Both the position numbers and the translations under genes were made by a program. This document shows positions 54,203 through 62,414 of a stretch of 64,000 nucleotides of DNA, piece after piece. The DNA is from Desulfovibrio sp. (GTDB taxonomy: Bacteria > Desulfobacterota > Desulfovibrionia > Desulfovibrionales > Desulfovibrionaceae): positions 1 through 64,000 of the forward strand of contig NZ_JAVESS010000004.1 of the NCBI RefSeq assembly GCF_034006445.1, given 5' to 3'. Numbering within the stretch: the first letter of the stretch is position 1; each line of letters opens with the position of its first letter. Below the pieces are notes generated by a model. That model did not search any database. It saw only the letters and a list, made by a program, of their open reading frames with translations, and was not told the origin of the DNA.

Positions 54203-56275
54203 TCACGCCGAAAAGGCTGCATCCCTGCCGCGAACAGGCAGCACAAGGATGAACTCCGTGCCGTGCCCCGGATCGGAATTGACGCTCACGCTGCCGCCGT
54301 GCCCTTCGACAATCTGGTAGACAATGGCCAGCCCAAGGCCCGTGCCCGAAGGCTTTGTGGTAAAATAGGGCGTAAAGATGGCCGCCTGAATGTCCCTGGG
54401 AATACCGGGGCCATTGTCGCGGACAGAAAGGCTGAAGCTTTGCCCGTCAGGCGACAGACGCGCGCCCACGTGCAGTTGCCCCCCCTCGCCCATGGCCTGC
54501 ACGGCATTGAGAAAGAGGTTGAGCAAAGCCTGGGTGAGGCGTTCAACATTGACCCGTACCGGAGGCAGATCAGGGGCCACGTCAAGGGTGACCTGTATGT
54601 TTCTGGCGCGCACATCGGCTTCGGTCAGACGCAGTGCCCGGTTGATGATTTCGGCCAGATCGGCGTCCGTGGTGTTGATGGCTCCGGGCCGGGCGAATTC
54701 CAGCAGTTCGGAGACGACCCTGTCCAGCCTGTCCACTTCATCAATCATGCGCTGGGCGGCTTCCTCTTCACGGCCGCCGGGCAGCATGCGCTTGGCTATG
54801 TAGAGGGCCACGCCCTTGATGGTGCTCAAAGGATTGCGCACCTCGTGCGCCACACCGGCGGCCAGATGGCCCAGAGCCGACAGGCGGTCGTTGCGCTGCG
54901 CGTCTGCCTGCAGGCGTTTGACCTCGGTAATGTCGCGCAGAATAAACACATTGCCCAGAAAAACGCCGTCCTGATTGCGCATGCTGGCGGCACTGAGGCT
55001 GATGACCGCGCCCGCGCGTCCTGTGGTGAGGACGCATTCGCGCTCAAGCACCTTGCGGCCTCCGGCCAGTTCCGCCACCAGCGCCTTCCAGTCCAGACCC
55101 GGCAACCCGGTCAGAGGCGCGTACACGGCCGTATCCCGGACAAGGTCGAACATGCGCAGGGCAGTGTCGTTGACCATGGCCACCCTGCCCGAAGGATCGC
55201 TGGTCAGAAGGCCCAGAGGCAGATTGGCCACCACTTCTGAAGCCATGGCCCGCGAATCGCGCAGCATCTTGCGTGAATGGCGGTAATTCTGCGCCCAGAA
55301 CAGGGAGACAAAGCCCGCAAGACCCAAAGCCGCCACCAGAGCCGCCGACATGGCGTTGTAGCGCAGATCCGCCGCCAGGGCCGCCTCAAAAGGTTTGAGA
55401 TCAAGTCCTACCACGACCACGCCCTGTGGTTGCCGTGGCTGGCCCGGATGCAGTAGGGCAGATGGCCAGGGGTTGCCGTCGCCCCACATTCCGGCATGGG
55501 GCGGCGGTGGCCTCAAGCCCGGCTGCAGGCCGCCCGCAACGCCCGGCATGCCTGGCCCTGCGGCCTGAGGCTCTGGCTGGAACTGTGGCTCCATCCTTCT
55601 GGGCGACATGGGGCCATGGGGCATATCCACGCCCATCATGCCCCTGCTGCGGCCCATGTTGTGCTGCCCGTGCCCGCGCGTGGGCAATGGCATGGGGCGA
55701 TCATCTTCCAGCGGCACAAAGGCCCGGTATACCTCAAAAACCTTTCTGTCGCCCCACTGGCGCAGACGCCATGCGGGCTTTTCCGTCACCTGCACCGCCG
55801 TGGGCATGATGATGGCCAAAGACTTTTCGCCCTGCTGCGCCTGCGCGGCAGCCCTGCCATCGCCGCCTGCTCCCGGCCCGGATGAAGAAATCTCGTCATT
55901 GCCCCGGCTTTTGTGGCGGGTGCGCACCGGCACGCTGTAGGCCAGCATTTCGCCCGCATTGTTGGCCACAGCCATAAAAACAATGCCGGGCTGCTTGGCT
56001 GTTTCCGCCAGCAGGGACTGCAGGCCGTCCGAATTGCCCAGGGGAGTGCACAAACCCGTGCGCGCGCCCGCCTCCAGAGCCCATATGAGGGCCTCGGCCC
56101 GGTCCAGAAGATTCTGTATCATATATGTCTTGCCGCGCTGGTTGCTGCGCACGGCAAGGGCTGAAATGGTCAGACCGAGAATGATGGCCATGCCCATAAT
56201 CATCCAGGGCGAAAGCCCCAGATGCAGGGCGCGCACCCCTCTGACGGAAAATATTCTTGAAAATCTGCTCTTCAT
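54203..56275 (-). CDS. sensor histidine kinase with Met/His-rich periplasmic domain (ZraS-like)
   Basis: A 690-residue membrane kinase. Transmembrane helix 1 (about 24-43, WMIMGMAIILGLTISALAV), a large periplasmic domain (about 44-307), helix 2 (about 308-330), a PAS domain (about 345-450), HisKA with LSALGHLAAGVAHEVRNPLS (phosphorylated His near 475), and HATPase_c with NLFLNAVQAMGEGG, DNGPGIP and GTGLGLAIV. Within the periplasmic domain about 195-275 is rich in Met, His, Gly and Pro (GHGQHNMGRSRGMMGVDM, PHAGMWGDG), which suggests metal binding (Zn, Cu or Ag; inferred). Partner is the regulator at 52683-54044. Confidence 0.92.
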   Translation of the reverse strand: MKSRFSRIFSVRGVRALHLGLSPWMIMGMAIILGLTISALAVRSNQRGKTYMIQNLLDRAEALIWALEAGARTGLCTPLGNSDGLQSLLAETAKQPGIVFMAVANNAGEMLAYSVPVRTRHKSRGNDEISSSGPGAGGDGRAAAQAQQGEKSLAIIMPTAVQVTEKPAWRLRQWGDRKVFEVYRAFVPLEDDRPMPLPTRGHGQHNMGRSRGMMGVDMPHGPMSPRRMEPQFQPEPQAAGPGMPGVAGGLQPGLRPPPPHAGMWGDGNPWPSALLHPGQPRQPQGVVVVGLDLKPFEAALAADLRYNAMSAALVAALGLAGFVSLFWAQNYRHSRKMLRDSRAMASEVVANLPLGLLTSDPSGRVAMVNDTALRMFDLVRDTAVYAPLTGLPGLDWKALVAELAGGRKVLERECVLTTGRAGAVISLSAASMRNQDGVFLGNVFILRDITEVKRLQADAQRNDRLSALGHLAAGVAHEVRNPLSTIKGVALYIAKRMLPGGREEEAAQRMIDEVDRLDRVVSELLEFARPGAINTTDADLAEIINRALRLTEADVRARNIQVTLDVAPDLPPVRVNVERLTQALLNLFLNAVQAMGEGGQLHVGARLSPDGQSFSLSVRDNGPGIPRDIQAAIFTPYFTTKPSGTGLGLAIVYQIVEGHGGSVSVNSDPGHGTEFILVLPVRGRDAAFSA

Positions 56276-56312
56276 GGCCTGTCCTTGTGTGGCGGAATGA
56301 CCCTATTATGTA

Positions 56313-56386
56313 TTTTTTACCCATATGGTCAAGACCGCTGGTAAAAATTGGACACAGCCCTGACAATGTGGGTAAAAAATGGACAC
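56313..56386. promoter_or_regulatory. upstream activator repeats of the ZraR-like regulator
   Basis: GGTAAAAATTGGACAC (56340-56355) and GGTAAAAAATGGACAC (56371-56386) are direct repeats 31 bp apart, about three helical turns. An inverted copy, TTTTTTACCC, lies at 56313-56322. They sit 90-160 bp before the sigma-54 promoter, where NtrC-type enhancers are found, and between the divergent kinase and target operon. Confidence 0.65.
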
Positions 56387-56473
56387 TTTCCATCTGGTCA
56401 CAGTGTTGCCCTAAAACGGCCATAAAATAATAAACTAAATATTCCCAGATAATTATGAGGACTCGTACACTGT

Positions 56474-56488
56474 TGGCACGGGCTTTGC
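56474..56488 (+). promoter_or_regulatory. sigma-54 promoter
   Basis: TGGCAC-N5-TTGC (56474-56479, 56485-56488) matches the sigma-54 -24/-12 consensus fully. Transcription would start near 56500 and run into the SHOCT gene and the following small genes. Confidence 0.85.
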
Positions 56489-56504
56489 CTTATAGGGGGC
56501 AAGA

Positions 56505-56575
56505 GCGCGTGAAAACGCGCAAACAGGTGACAGCGCAACCCCGCCCCGATGCAGGGCGTGCCCGGTCTCACCGGG
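56505..56575 (+). promoter_or_regulatory. three-hairpin leader, last hairpin touching the ribosome-binding site
   Basis: GCGCGT-gaaa-ACGCGC (56505-56520), CGCCC/GGGCG (56542-56558) and CCCGGT-ctc-ACCGGG (56561-56575). The 3' arm of the last overlaps the GGGAGGA ribosome-binding site (56573-56579) of the SHOCT gene. This could lower translation or stabilise the transcript. Confidence 0.5.
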
Positions 56576-56585
56576 AGGATACATA

Positions 56586-56816
56586 ATGCATGCTTGTAAT
56601 TATCTGAATTTTTTCGGCTTCGGCTGGGGCGGCGGCTGGATAGGAATGCTTCTTGCGATTACGGTACTGGTTCTGGCGATATACTTTATCTTTCGCATCG
56701 TAGGACGCAAACCTTGCAACTTTGACCGCCGCGATACACTGAACATTTTGAAACGACGCCTCGCTTCCGGTGAAATATCGCAGGAAGAATACGAAAAGCT
56801 CAAAAACGTGATCTGA
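56586..56816 (+). CDS. small SHOCT-domain membrane protein
   Basis: 76 residues. A transmembrane helix (about 19-38, IGMLLAITVLVLAIYFIFRI) after an aromatic/Gly-rich start, then a C-terminal SHOCT motif LNILKRRLASGEISQEEYEKL (about 51-71). SHOCT is a short oligomerisation motif often found in stress-linked small membrane proteins. GGGAGG is 7 bases before the ATG. First gene after the sigma-54 promoter, so it is probably induced through the divergent two-component system. Confidence 0.88.
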   Translation: MHACNYLNFFGFGWGGGWIGMLLAITVLVLAIYFIFRIVGRKPCNFDRRDTLNILKRRLASGEISQEEYEKLKNVI

Positions 56817-56873
56817 TTTTCCTTCAAGGGAAGCATTCAAGGTCACGATACATATAAAGTTAAGGAGTCCATC

Positions 56874-57074
56874 ATGAAAACTTCAACCACCAAACCCACA
56901 TTTATCTTTGCAACCCTGGCCCTTGTGTTCGCCATGGCCCTCACCGCCCTGCCCGCGCAGGCCCAGCATGCCACAAGCACCGGGACTGCCTCTCCCTGGT
57001 GCGGTAACGGTGGCAACGGCGGCAGCGGTCACGGCGGCTACGGCCCCCATGGCGGCAATCACATGGGCCGGTAA
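56874..57074 (+). CDS. small secreted Gly/His-rich peptide
   Basis: 66 residues. A clear signal peptide (FIFATLALVFAMALTALPAQAQ, cleavage near residue 30) leaves a mature peptide of about 36 residues with one Cys and the Gly/His-rich tract GNGGNGGSGHGGYGPHGGNH. AAGGAG is 7 bases before the ATG. The composition is typical of periplasmic metal-binding peptides, and the ZraP-like protein downstream has similar tracts. No family is recognisable. Confidence 0.75.
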   Translation: MKTSTTKPTFIFATLALVFAMALTALPAQAQHATSTGTASPWCGNGGNGGSGHGGYGPHGGNHMGR

Positions 57075-57331
57075 GCCCCGGCCGCTGACGCCCTGAGACC
57101 CCAAGGACAACACATGAGACGCCTTACCGGAGTTCTTGGCAGACAATCACAACAGCGGCGTCGCTGTCCGGCTGCGGCGGCCTTAGGGGGCCGGGCTGGC
57201 AAGGCAGAAATGGCATATACGGCCCCCCTGAATCACACTCTCGCACAGATGATAACGACCCCTGGCGGCGCCACGGTTCGCATAGAGACAAAAAACTTCG
57301 GCCTCAACCGAACACCATAAAGGACACTACC

Positions 57332-57946
57332 ATGAAAACATCCAAACTTGCTTCCACCACCGCGGCGCTCGCTCTTGTAGCCCTGCTCGGCACCGCCGGC
57401 ATCGCCAGCAGCGCCCCGGCAGAAGTTCCCGCTCCCCCTGTGGCAGGCCAGATGGGCCCCCATATGGGCCCCCATATGAACATGACTCCTGAGCAGATGA
57501 CCGCCCTGCAGGACATCCACAAGGAATTCGGCCCCAAGATGCAGCCGCTCTTCCAGCAGAAGTACGGCAAGCAGGCTGAAATCAACGCCCTGCTCTATCA
57601 GGGCGTGAAGGCTGACGATCCGAGGATCGTGGCCCTGCAGAAGGATGTGAAGGACGTGGACGGCAAGCTGTACCAGCTTGACGGCGCCATGCGCAAGCAG
57701 ATGCAGGACAAGGGCGTTCCCTACATGGGCGGCCACGGCATGGGCCGCGGCATGGCGGGCGGCATGGGCGACTGCTCCGGCATGGGCGGCAGGGGCATGA
57801 TGGGCCCGCGCGGCGGCCACGGCGGCCCCGGTAATCATGGCGGCCCCGGCAATCACGGCGGCTACGGCGGCCCTGGCATGCACGGCTACGGCATGGGCAT
57901 GATGGACCAGTCCACCAGCAACTCCACGGACTCCAAGACCAACTAA
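57332..57946 (+). CDS. ZraP/Spy/CpxP-like periplasmic protein with Met/His/Gly-rich C-terminus
   Basis: 204 residues. Signal peptide (ALALVALLGTAGIASSAPA, cleavage near residue 28). The helical core has MTPEQMTALQDIHKEFGPKMQPLFQQKYGKQAEINALL (about 50-87), matching the heavy-metal-resistance/ZraP group of the Spy family of periplasmic chaperones. The C-terminal 70 residues are a Met/His/Gly repeat region (GGHGMGRGMAGGMGDCSGMG, GGPGNHGGPGNHGGYGGPGMHGYGMGMM). In E. coli, ZraP works with ZraSR in zinc and envelope stress. AAAGGAC lies before the ATG. A bidirectional terminator follows at 58222. 257 bp separate it from the peptide gene, with no gene I trust between. Confidence 0.85.
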   Translation: MKTSKLASTTAALALVALLGTAGIASSAPAEVPAPPVAGQMGPHMGPHMNMTPEQMTALQDIHKEFGPKMQPLFQQKYGKQAEINALLYQGVKADDPRIVALQKDVKDVDGKLYQLDGAMRKQMQDKGVPYMGGHGMGRGMAGGMGDCSGMGGRGMMGPRGGHGGPGNHGGPGNHGGYGGPGMHGYGMGMMDQSTSNSTDSKTN

Positions 57947-58278
57947 ACTTTACGAATACCGCCAACCCACGGGCGGCTGCCTGAGGCGGCCGCCCGGCAA
58001 CAGAACCCGCGCTATTTGCCCGCGCACGTTCATGACGGTAAGCCCGTTGACTTCGAGAGCGCCACTCTCTTGATATATAGCCACTTCATAGAGACACTTC
58101 CCTGAACCGATTCTCCGGGGCGCACCAGCCCTTCAGCGCCCCGGGGGATCGCAAAAGTCCATCCCTGACACGCAGACAGACACGCACACTCCCTCTCCAA
58201 CGACACTCCCACAAACACAAAAAAGCCGTGAACCCCTGATGTTCACGGCTTTTTTTGCAATCTGCTACTGAGGGAAAA
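57947..58278. other. 332-bp gap between convergent genes
   Basis: No gene visible; the only feature is the terminator at 58222-58257. Confidence 0.5.
58222..58257. terminator. bidirectional terminator
   Basis: AAAGCCGTGAAC-ccctgat-GTTCACGGCTTT with A runs before and T runs after (AAAAAA...TTTTTTT), between the convergent ZraP-like operon and the gene at 58279. Confidence 0.9.
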
Positions 58279-58815
58279 TCAGACGTTATAGTCTCCGCGA
58301 TTGAATTTGAACTTTTCTGTGGTGGCGAGCACCTCCAGATTGTTCACCAGGGTATCCAGGCCGGGGTTCTGCCCGCGCAGGCCCGCGGTATTTTCCTTCA
58401 GTGAGGCAACCTGTCCGTCAATGCCCTGCAAAAGCGCATAGGCCTGACGCAGAGAGCCGTTTTTGCCGGCATCGCCAAGGGTGCTGACGTAAGAATCCCA
58501 CATGTCCAGCGTGCCGGATGCCTGGGTAAAGGCCTCCTGCAGCACGTCTTCAGTGGGATTGGCTTCGTCGGTCTGCCCGGTAGCGCCCAGCAGCATCTGG
58601 CTTATCATGGATGCCTGTGACGCCTGGGCCGTCTGCATGCCGCCCACCGAGAGCGTACCCTCGGCAGTGGAAGACGCGCCACCGTCCACAAGACCCAACT
58701 GTTCGGCCAGAGCGGCCTCAAAGCCCGAACTCTGACCGCCAGACTTGCGGATTGTGCCGGAGGATTGTTCCTGCTGGCGAAGCAGGGCTTCCAGTTGCTC
58801 ATTTTTGATCTTCAT
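58279..58815 (-). CDS. protein of unknown function, Gln/Ser/Gly-rich
   Basis: 178 residues, cytosolic by appearance. It begins MKIKNEQLEALLRQQEQSSG, contains a Ser/Gly/Ala/Gln-rich middle (about 25-75), and ends with a helical part (LRQAYALLQGIDGQVASLKE) and KFKFNRGDYNV. The composition recalls flagellar or secreted hook-associated proteins, but I cannot assign a family. GGAGG is 4 bases before the ATG at 58815; 12 more codons upstream are open without a better site. It ends at the shared terminator. Confidence 0.65.
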   Translation of the reverse strand: MKIKNEQLEALLRQQEQSSGTIRKSGGQSSGFEAALAEQLGLVDGGASSTAEGTLSVGGMQTAQASQASMISQMLLGATGQTDEANPTEDVLQEAFTQASGTLDMWDSYVSTLGDAGKNGSLRQAYALLQGIDGQVASLKENTAGLRGQNPGLDTLVNNLEVLATTEKFKFNRGDYNV

Positions 58816-59109
58816 GTCGCCTCCAGGGTTGGCGTTCCGCATTTGCGCCATTTGTGCAAGAAGTCTGCCAAGTCGCTGGACGACTCAACTAGCTGATTTT
58901 ATAACATACCGAATTTGCAGAAGGGAAAAAATTTCCCACGGCGCAAGCATATGCTGTCCAAAAGACCTTGTCTATTGTTGTAAAAAAAACTAAAATTTAA
59001 CAAAGATTACGGCAAACAGTCGCGAACCCGCCCGCATGGCGAAAACACTGAACGTATGCAGGCTACGCCTTTTATAACTTTATCTTCCCTCGGGGAACAG
59101 GAGCTAGCC

Positions 59110-59550
59110 ATGAAGGAAATCAAGAAGATTCTTTGCGCGGTAGACCTCTCCGAACACAGCAAGGATGTGGCTGAATACGCCGTTCTGCTTGCAAAGGGAT
59201 TGAACGCAAGCGTTGTGGTTGTATACACCGCTCCCTCGCTGAGCCAGTATGTGGGCTTTCACGTGCCCCCCAACACCATAGAAAACTTTGTGGGCGAAAT
59301 CGTCTCCGGTGCTGAAAAGTCCATGGAATCTTTTGTCGCTGAAAACTTTGCTGGCGTAACAGCCACGGGCAAGGTACTCATCGGCTACGCCGCCGAAGAA
59401 ATCCTGGCCCACGCCAAGGAAGAAGAGGTGGACATCATTGTCATGGGCACCCACGGCCGCAAGGGCATTGACAGAATCCTCTTTGGCTCCGTTGCCGAAA
59501 AGGTGGTCAAGAACGCCGACATGCCCGTGCTGACCGTACGCCCCAGCTAG
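59110..59550 (+). CDS. universal stress protein (UspA family)
   Basis: 146 residues. It has KKILCAVDLSEHSKDVAEYAV at the start and the ATP-binding motif GTHGRKGIDRILFGS, an exact G-2x-G-9x-G-S pattern (about residues 117-131), then VVKNADMPVLTVRP. Usp proteins bind ATP and support stress survival. AGGAG lies 6 bases before the ATG at 59110. The gap before it (58816-59109) is AT-rich and shows no gene. Confidence 0.95.
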   Translation: MKEIKKILCAVDLSEHSKDVAEYAVLLAKGLNASVVVVYTAPSLSQYVGFHVPPNTIENFVGEIVSGAEKSMESFVAENFAGVTATGKVLIGYAAEEILAHAKEEEVDIIVMGTHGRKGIDRILFGSVAEKVVKNADMPVLTVRPS

Positions 59551-59767
59551 TGCCAAATATCCTTGAGGGCGTACAGGTGCACAGTACGCCACGCCGCCCA
59601 TGCGGCCACTCGCAAAAACGCCTGGCGTTGCCGGGCATCCAGCCGGATGCGCCGCACATCCCCCAGGCATGACGTCACATCAGGGCCGCGTCTCCGTAAT
59701 AGAGGCGCGGCCCGTCAACAATCCTCTTGTTGCCGAGAGCGCCCCCATGCCCGGCTGTGGAGAAGAC

Positions 59768-60928
59768 ATGTTTGAGATCAGCGTGCGGCAGGAAATTCTT
59801 GCCCTGAAGGCCTATGTTCCCGGTCTGTCCATTGCCGAAATTCAGCAGAAGTACAATCTCGCCAAGGTCATCAAGATGGCCAGCAACGAAAATCCGCTGG
59901 GCATGTCGCCCCTGGCGTGTGATGCCGTACAGCGGCACGCGGCCATGGGCTTTCGCTATCCCCAGGGGGGCAATCCCCGCCTTGCGGCGGCGCTGGGGAA
60001 GCTCCACGGTGTTGATGCCCGCCGCATCGTGGTGGGCAACGGCTCCGACGAGATCATAGACCTGCTCATCCGCATCCTGGCAGAACCCGGCGTGCACAAC
60101 CTGGTCTGCTTTGAACCCTGCTTCAGCATCTACCCCATCCAGGGGCGCGTCTGCGGCGTCGAAGTGCGCCGCCAGCCGCTCAATGACGATTTTTCTTTCA
60201 ACTTTGACGCCTTGCTCGCCAGGGTGGACGCCAATACACGCCTTGTGTTCGTCACCACGCCCGACAATCCTTCCGGCTACTGCCCGCCGCGTGAAGACGT
60301 GGCGCAACTGGCCGAAAAACTGGCCAAAATTGCACCCGCCTGCCTGCTGGTCGTGGACGAAGCCTATATGGATTTTGCAGAAAACGAGCCGGAATCTTCC
60401 CTTCTGGCCAGCGGCCATTTGCCCGAAAACACGGCCTTTATGCGCACTTTCTCCAAAAGTTTCGGCCTTGCGGGCCTGCGCGTGGGCTACGGCATCCTGC
60501 CTCCGGCCATAGCCGACTACTGCTGGCGGGCACGTTTGCCCTTTTCCGTCAATATTCTGGCGGAAGAAGCCGCCCTGGCCGCACAGAAAGACACCACGTT
60601 CTACGCGCTGACCATGCAGACCGTACGGCAGGGGCGCAATGCCCTTACCGTTGGCCTGACGGCCCTGGGCTGCTACGTCTGGCCCAGCGCTGCAAACTTT
60701 ATTCTTTTCCAGCTGCCGCAAAACACGCTGAAAGCCGAGGATTGTTTTGAGGCACTGCTCCGCCGGGGCATCATTATCCGCCCGCTCAAAAGCTACAATC
60801 TCCCCAACCATCTGCGCGTCAGCGTCGGCAATGAACAGGAAAACAGGGCCTTTCTGCTGGCCATGGACGAAATTCTTCTGGAAAACCGCCATGCCGAAGC
60901 TGATGCCGCCCCCAGGGGACACAAATGA
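59768..60928 (+). CDS. hisC: histidinol-phosphate aminotransferase
   Basis: A PLP-dependent aminotransferase of histidine biosynthesis, 386 residues, normal for HisC. It has KMASNENPLGMSPLA (about residues 36-50), GNGSDEIIDLLI, FVTTPDNPSGYCPP, VVDEAYMDFAE and the PLP-lysine loop TFSKSFGLAGLRVGYG (about 235-250). GGAG lies 5 bases before the ATG at 59768. It overlaps the next gene, cmk, by 4 bases. No other his gene is in the window. Confidence 0.93.
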   Translation: MFEISVRQEILALKAYVPGLSIAEIQQKYNLAKVIKMASNENPLGMSPLACDAVQRHAAMGFRYPQGGNPRLAAALGKLHGVDARRIVVGNGSDEIIDLLIRILAEPGVHNLVCFEPCFSIYPIQGRVCGVEVRRQPLNDDFSFNFDALLARVDANTRLVFVTTPDNPSGYCPPREDVAQLAEKLAKIAPACLLVVDEAYMDFAENEPESSLLASGHLPENTAFMRTFSKSFGLAGLRVGYGILPPAIADYCWRARLPFSVNILAEEAALAAQKDTTFYALTMQTVRQGRNALTVGLTALGCYVWPSAANFILFQLPQNTLKAEDCFEALLRRGIIIRPLKSYNLPNHLRVSVGNEQENRAFLLAMDEILLENRHAEADAAPRGHK

Positions 60929-61617
60929 GCGCCCGCCTGCCTGTCGTGACGCTGGACGGCCCCGCCGGGGTCGGCAAGACCACCCTGGCCCGCCGCATGG
61001 CCGAAAGCCTGGGGCTGGCCTATCTGGACACCGGCGCCATGTTTCGCTGTATGGCCCTCAAGCTGGGCCCCGGTGCGGAAAAACTCCCGGAAGACGAACT
61101 GCGCAGCCGCTGTGGGCAATGGACCTTCACCCTCAGTGGCATGGGGCAACAGTCCACCCTGTTCTGCAATGGCGTGGCCGTGCGCGGTGAAGTCCGCACC
61201 GAACAGGTGGGCATGCTGGCAGCCCGCATCGCCACAGTGCCGGTGGTGCGCGACATCCTGCGCCAGACGCAACGAGCCATTGGCGAGAACTCGCCCCTGG
61301 TGGCCGAGGGCCGCGATATGGGCACCGTGGTTTTTCCCGACGCGCGCTTCAAGTTTTTTCTGGATGCTGCCCCGGAAGTGCGCGCCATGCGGCGGCTGCG
61401 CGACCTCGAAGAACGGGGGGAAGCCGCTGAACTGACCAGCCTCACAGAACAGATACGCCAGCGTGACGCCCTTGACCGCAACCGGGCCGTGGCCCCGCTG
61501 CGCCCTGCCCCGGACGCCCTCATTGTGGATACGTCGCGCCTGGACATTGAAGGCGTTCTTGGCGTCATGCTCCACCACATCAATGTGCACGGGGGCAGCC
61601 AGAGCCTGCACGCCTGA
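60925..61617 (+). CDS. cmk: cytidylate kinase
   Basis: Phosphorylates CMP and dCMP. 230 residues. P-loop DGPAGVGKTTLARRM (about residues 10-24), LAYLDTGAMFRCMALKLG, the NMP-binding VAEGRDMGTVVFPDARFKFFLDA (about 127-149) and RQRDALDRNRAVAPLRPA-type LID. The ATG overlaps the hisC stop. A T element follows the stop by 47 bp. Confidence 0.95.
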   Translation: MSARLPVVTLDGPAGVGKTTLARRMAESLGLAYLDTGAMFRCMALKLGPGAEKLPEDELRSRCGQWTFTLSGMGQQSTLFCNGVAVRGEVRTEQVGMLAARIATVPVVRDILRQTQRAIGENSPLVAEGRDMGTVVFPDARFKFFLDAAPEVRAMRRLRDLEERGEAAELTSLTEQIRQRDALDRNRAVAPLRPAPDALIVDTSRLDIEGVLGVMLHHINVHGGSQSLHA

Positions 61618-61663
61618 ACCGGCGTTTTTGCGCGCGGAGTGGCAGTTACGCTGTGAAACACTT

Positions 61664-61731
61664 TGTGGGGGAGGGACCCTTTTGCAAAAGGGTCGCCTCC
61701 CCCACACCCCCACCCCCTAAAACTCTTATTG
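61664..61731 (+). terminator. repeat family T, copy 5, after cmk
   Basis: GTGGGGGAGGGACCCTTTTG, CAAAAGGGTCGCCTCCCCCAC and C-rich tail to CCTAAAACTCTTAT, 47 bp after cmk, in sense orientation. Confidence 0.7.
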
Positions 61732-61946
61732 TATTGCACTATGACGCCAAGGCAGTCCAATGGTGAAATGCCCCGGCGGCTGCGTGCAGTCACCCGCCGA
61801 GTCAACATCAACGCCGTGTACCTGCGGGGCTGAGCACCGTTACGGGCATGGCAGGGTACCGCACTCCCGGTGTTTGCATATCTGATGCGTGAAGGGATAC
61901 AGCCCCTTCAGCCATCACATTGTTTCAAAGAGTCTCTGGCCTGCTT

Positions 61947-62133
61947 TGGCATGGCCTGGTCTGGTCTGGGATGGTCTGGCATGGTCTGGCATGGTCTGGC
62001 ATGGTCTGGTCTGGGATGGCCTGGGATGGCCTGGCATGGTCTGGCATGGTCTGGCATGGTCTGGCCGAAGCTGATCTGGCCTGATCTGGACGAGCCTGCC
62101 TTTCCTGCCCTTCCTGCCCTTCCTGCCCTTCCT
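61947..62133. repeat. two adjacent tandem repeats: TGGCATGGTC-type and CTGCCCTTC
   Basis: 61947-62092 is built from about fourteen 10-bp units of the form (C)TGGNATGG(T/C)C, with interspersed 5-bp TCTGG units. 62096-62133 has four to five copies of the 9-bp unit CTGCCCTTC. Both are non-coding as far as I can see. Confidence 0.85.
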
Positions 62134-62134
62134 G

Positions 62135-62165
62135 AAGCCTTTTGCCTGTGAGCAAAAGGCTTTTT
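62135..62165 (+). terminator. terminator-like hairpin after the tandem repeats
   Basis: AAGCCTTTTGC-ctgtga-GCAAAAGGCTT followed by TTT. It would isolate the TPR gene from transcription coming from cmk. Confidence 0.7.
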
Positions 62166-62332
62166 ACGTATCTGATGGCACGATTCGGCGGCAAAATCTG
62201 GCGGCAAAATCTGCCGCTCGCCCCGTCTGTGGCGGATTTTTGGCGTTTTTTGCGCGGCGGCCTTTGCCGCTCCCCTGCAGTCCTCCTTCTATCGAAAAAG
62301 CAATATGCTGATTTGATTGTACAATTCACAAT

Positions 62333-62348
62333 TGGCACGAGCAGTGCA
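62333..62348 (+). promoter_or_regulatory. probable sigma-54 promoter of the TPR gene
   Basis: TGGCAC-N5-GTGCA (62333-62348) has the invariant GG and GC at the right spacing, with one mismatch (G for T) at -12. The palindrome ATTGTACAAT lies just upstream (62316-62325). A sigma-54 activator gene lies at 63390 on the other strand. Confidence 0.6.
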
Positions 62349-62414
62349 TAGTACGGGGCAAGCCAAAGGCGCATTCTGCGTCTTCGCAAACCAGCCTCAG
62401 TTGGGGAGGAAAAA

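Larger units (their letters stand above)
61618..62414. other. 797-bp gene-free region with repeats and regulatory signals
   Basis: It contains, in order, a T element, unremarkable sequence (61735-61946), two short tandem repeat tracts, a terminator and the sigma-54-type promoter of the TPR gene; these are listed separately. The open frames across the tandem repeats are low-complexity and not credible. GGCGGCAAAATCT is repeated twice in tandem near 62190. Confidence 0.6.

Noticed and set aside
57114-57320. 68-codon open frame between the secreted peptide and the ZraP-like gene
   Set aside because: It has an ATG with a passable ribosome-binding site, but the product is Arg/Ala-rich, has no signal or domain, and resembles random GC-rich translation. 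It could still be real; expression data would decide.
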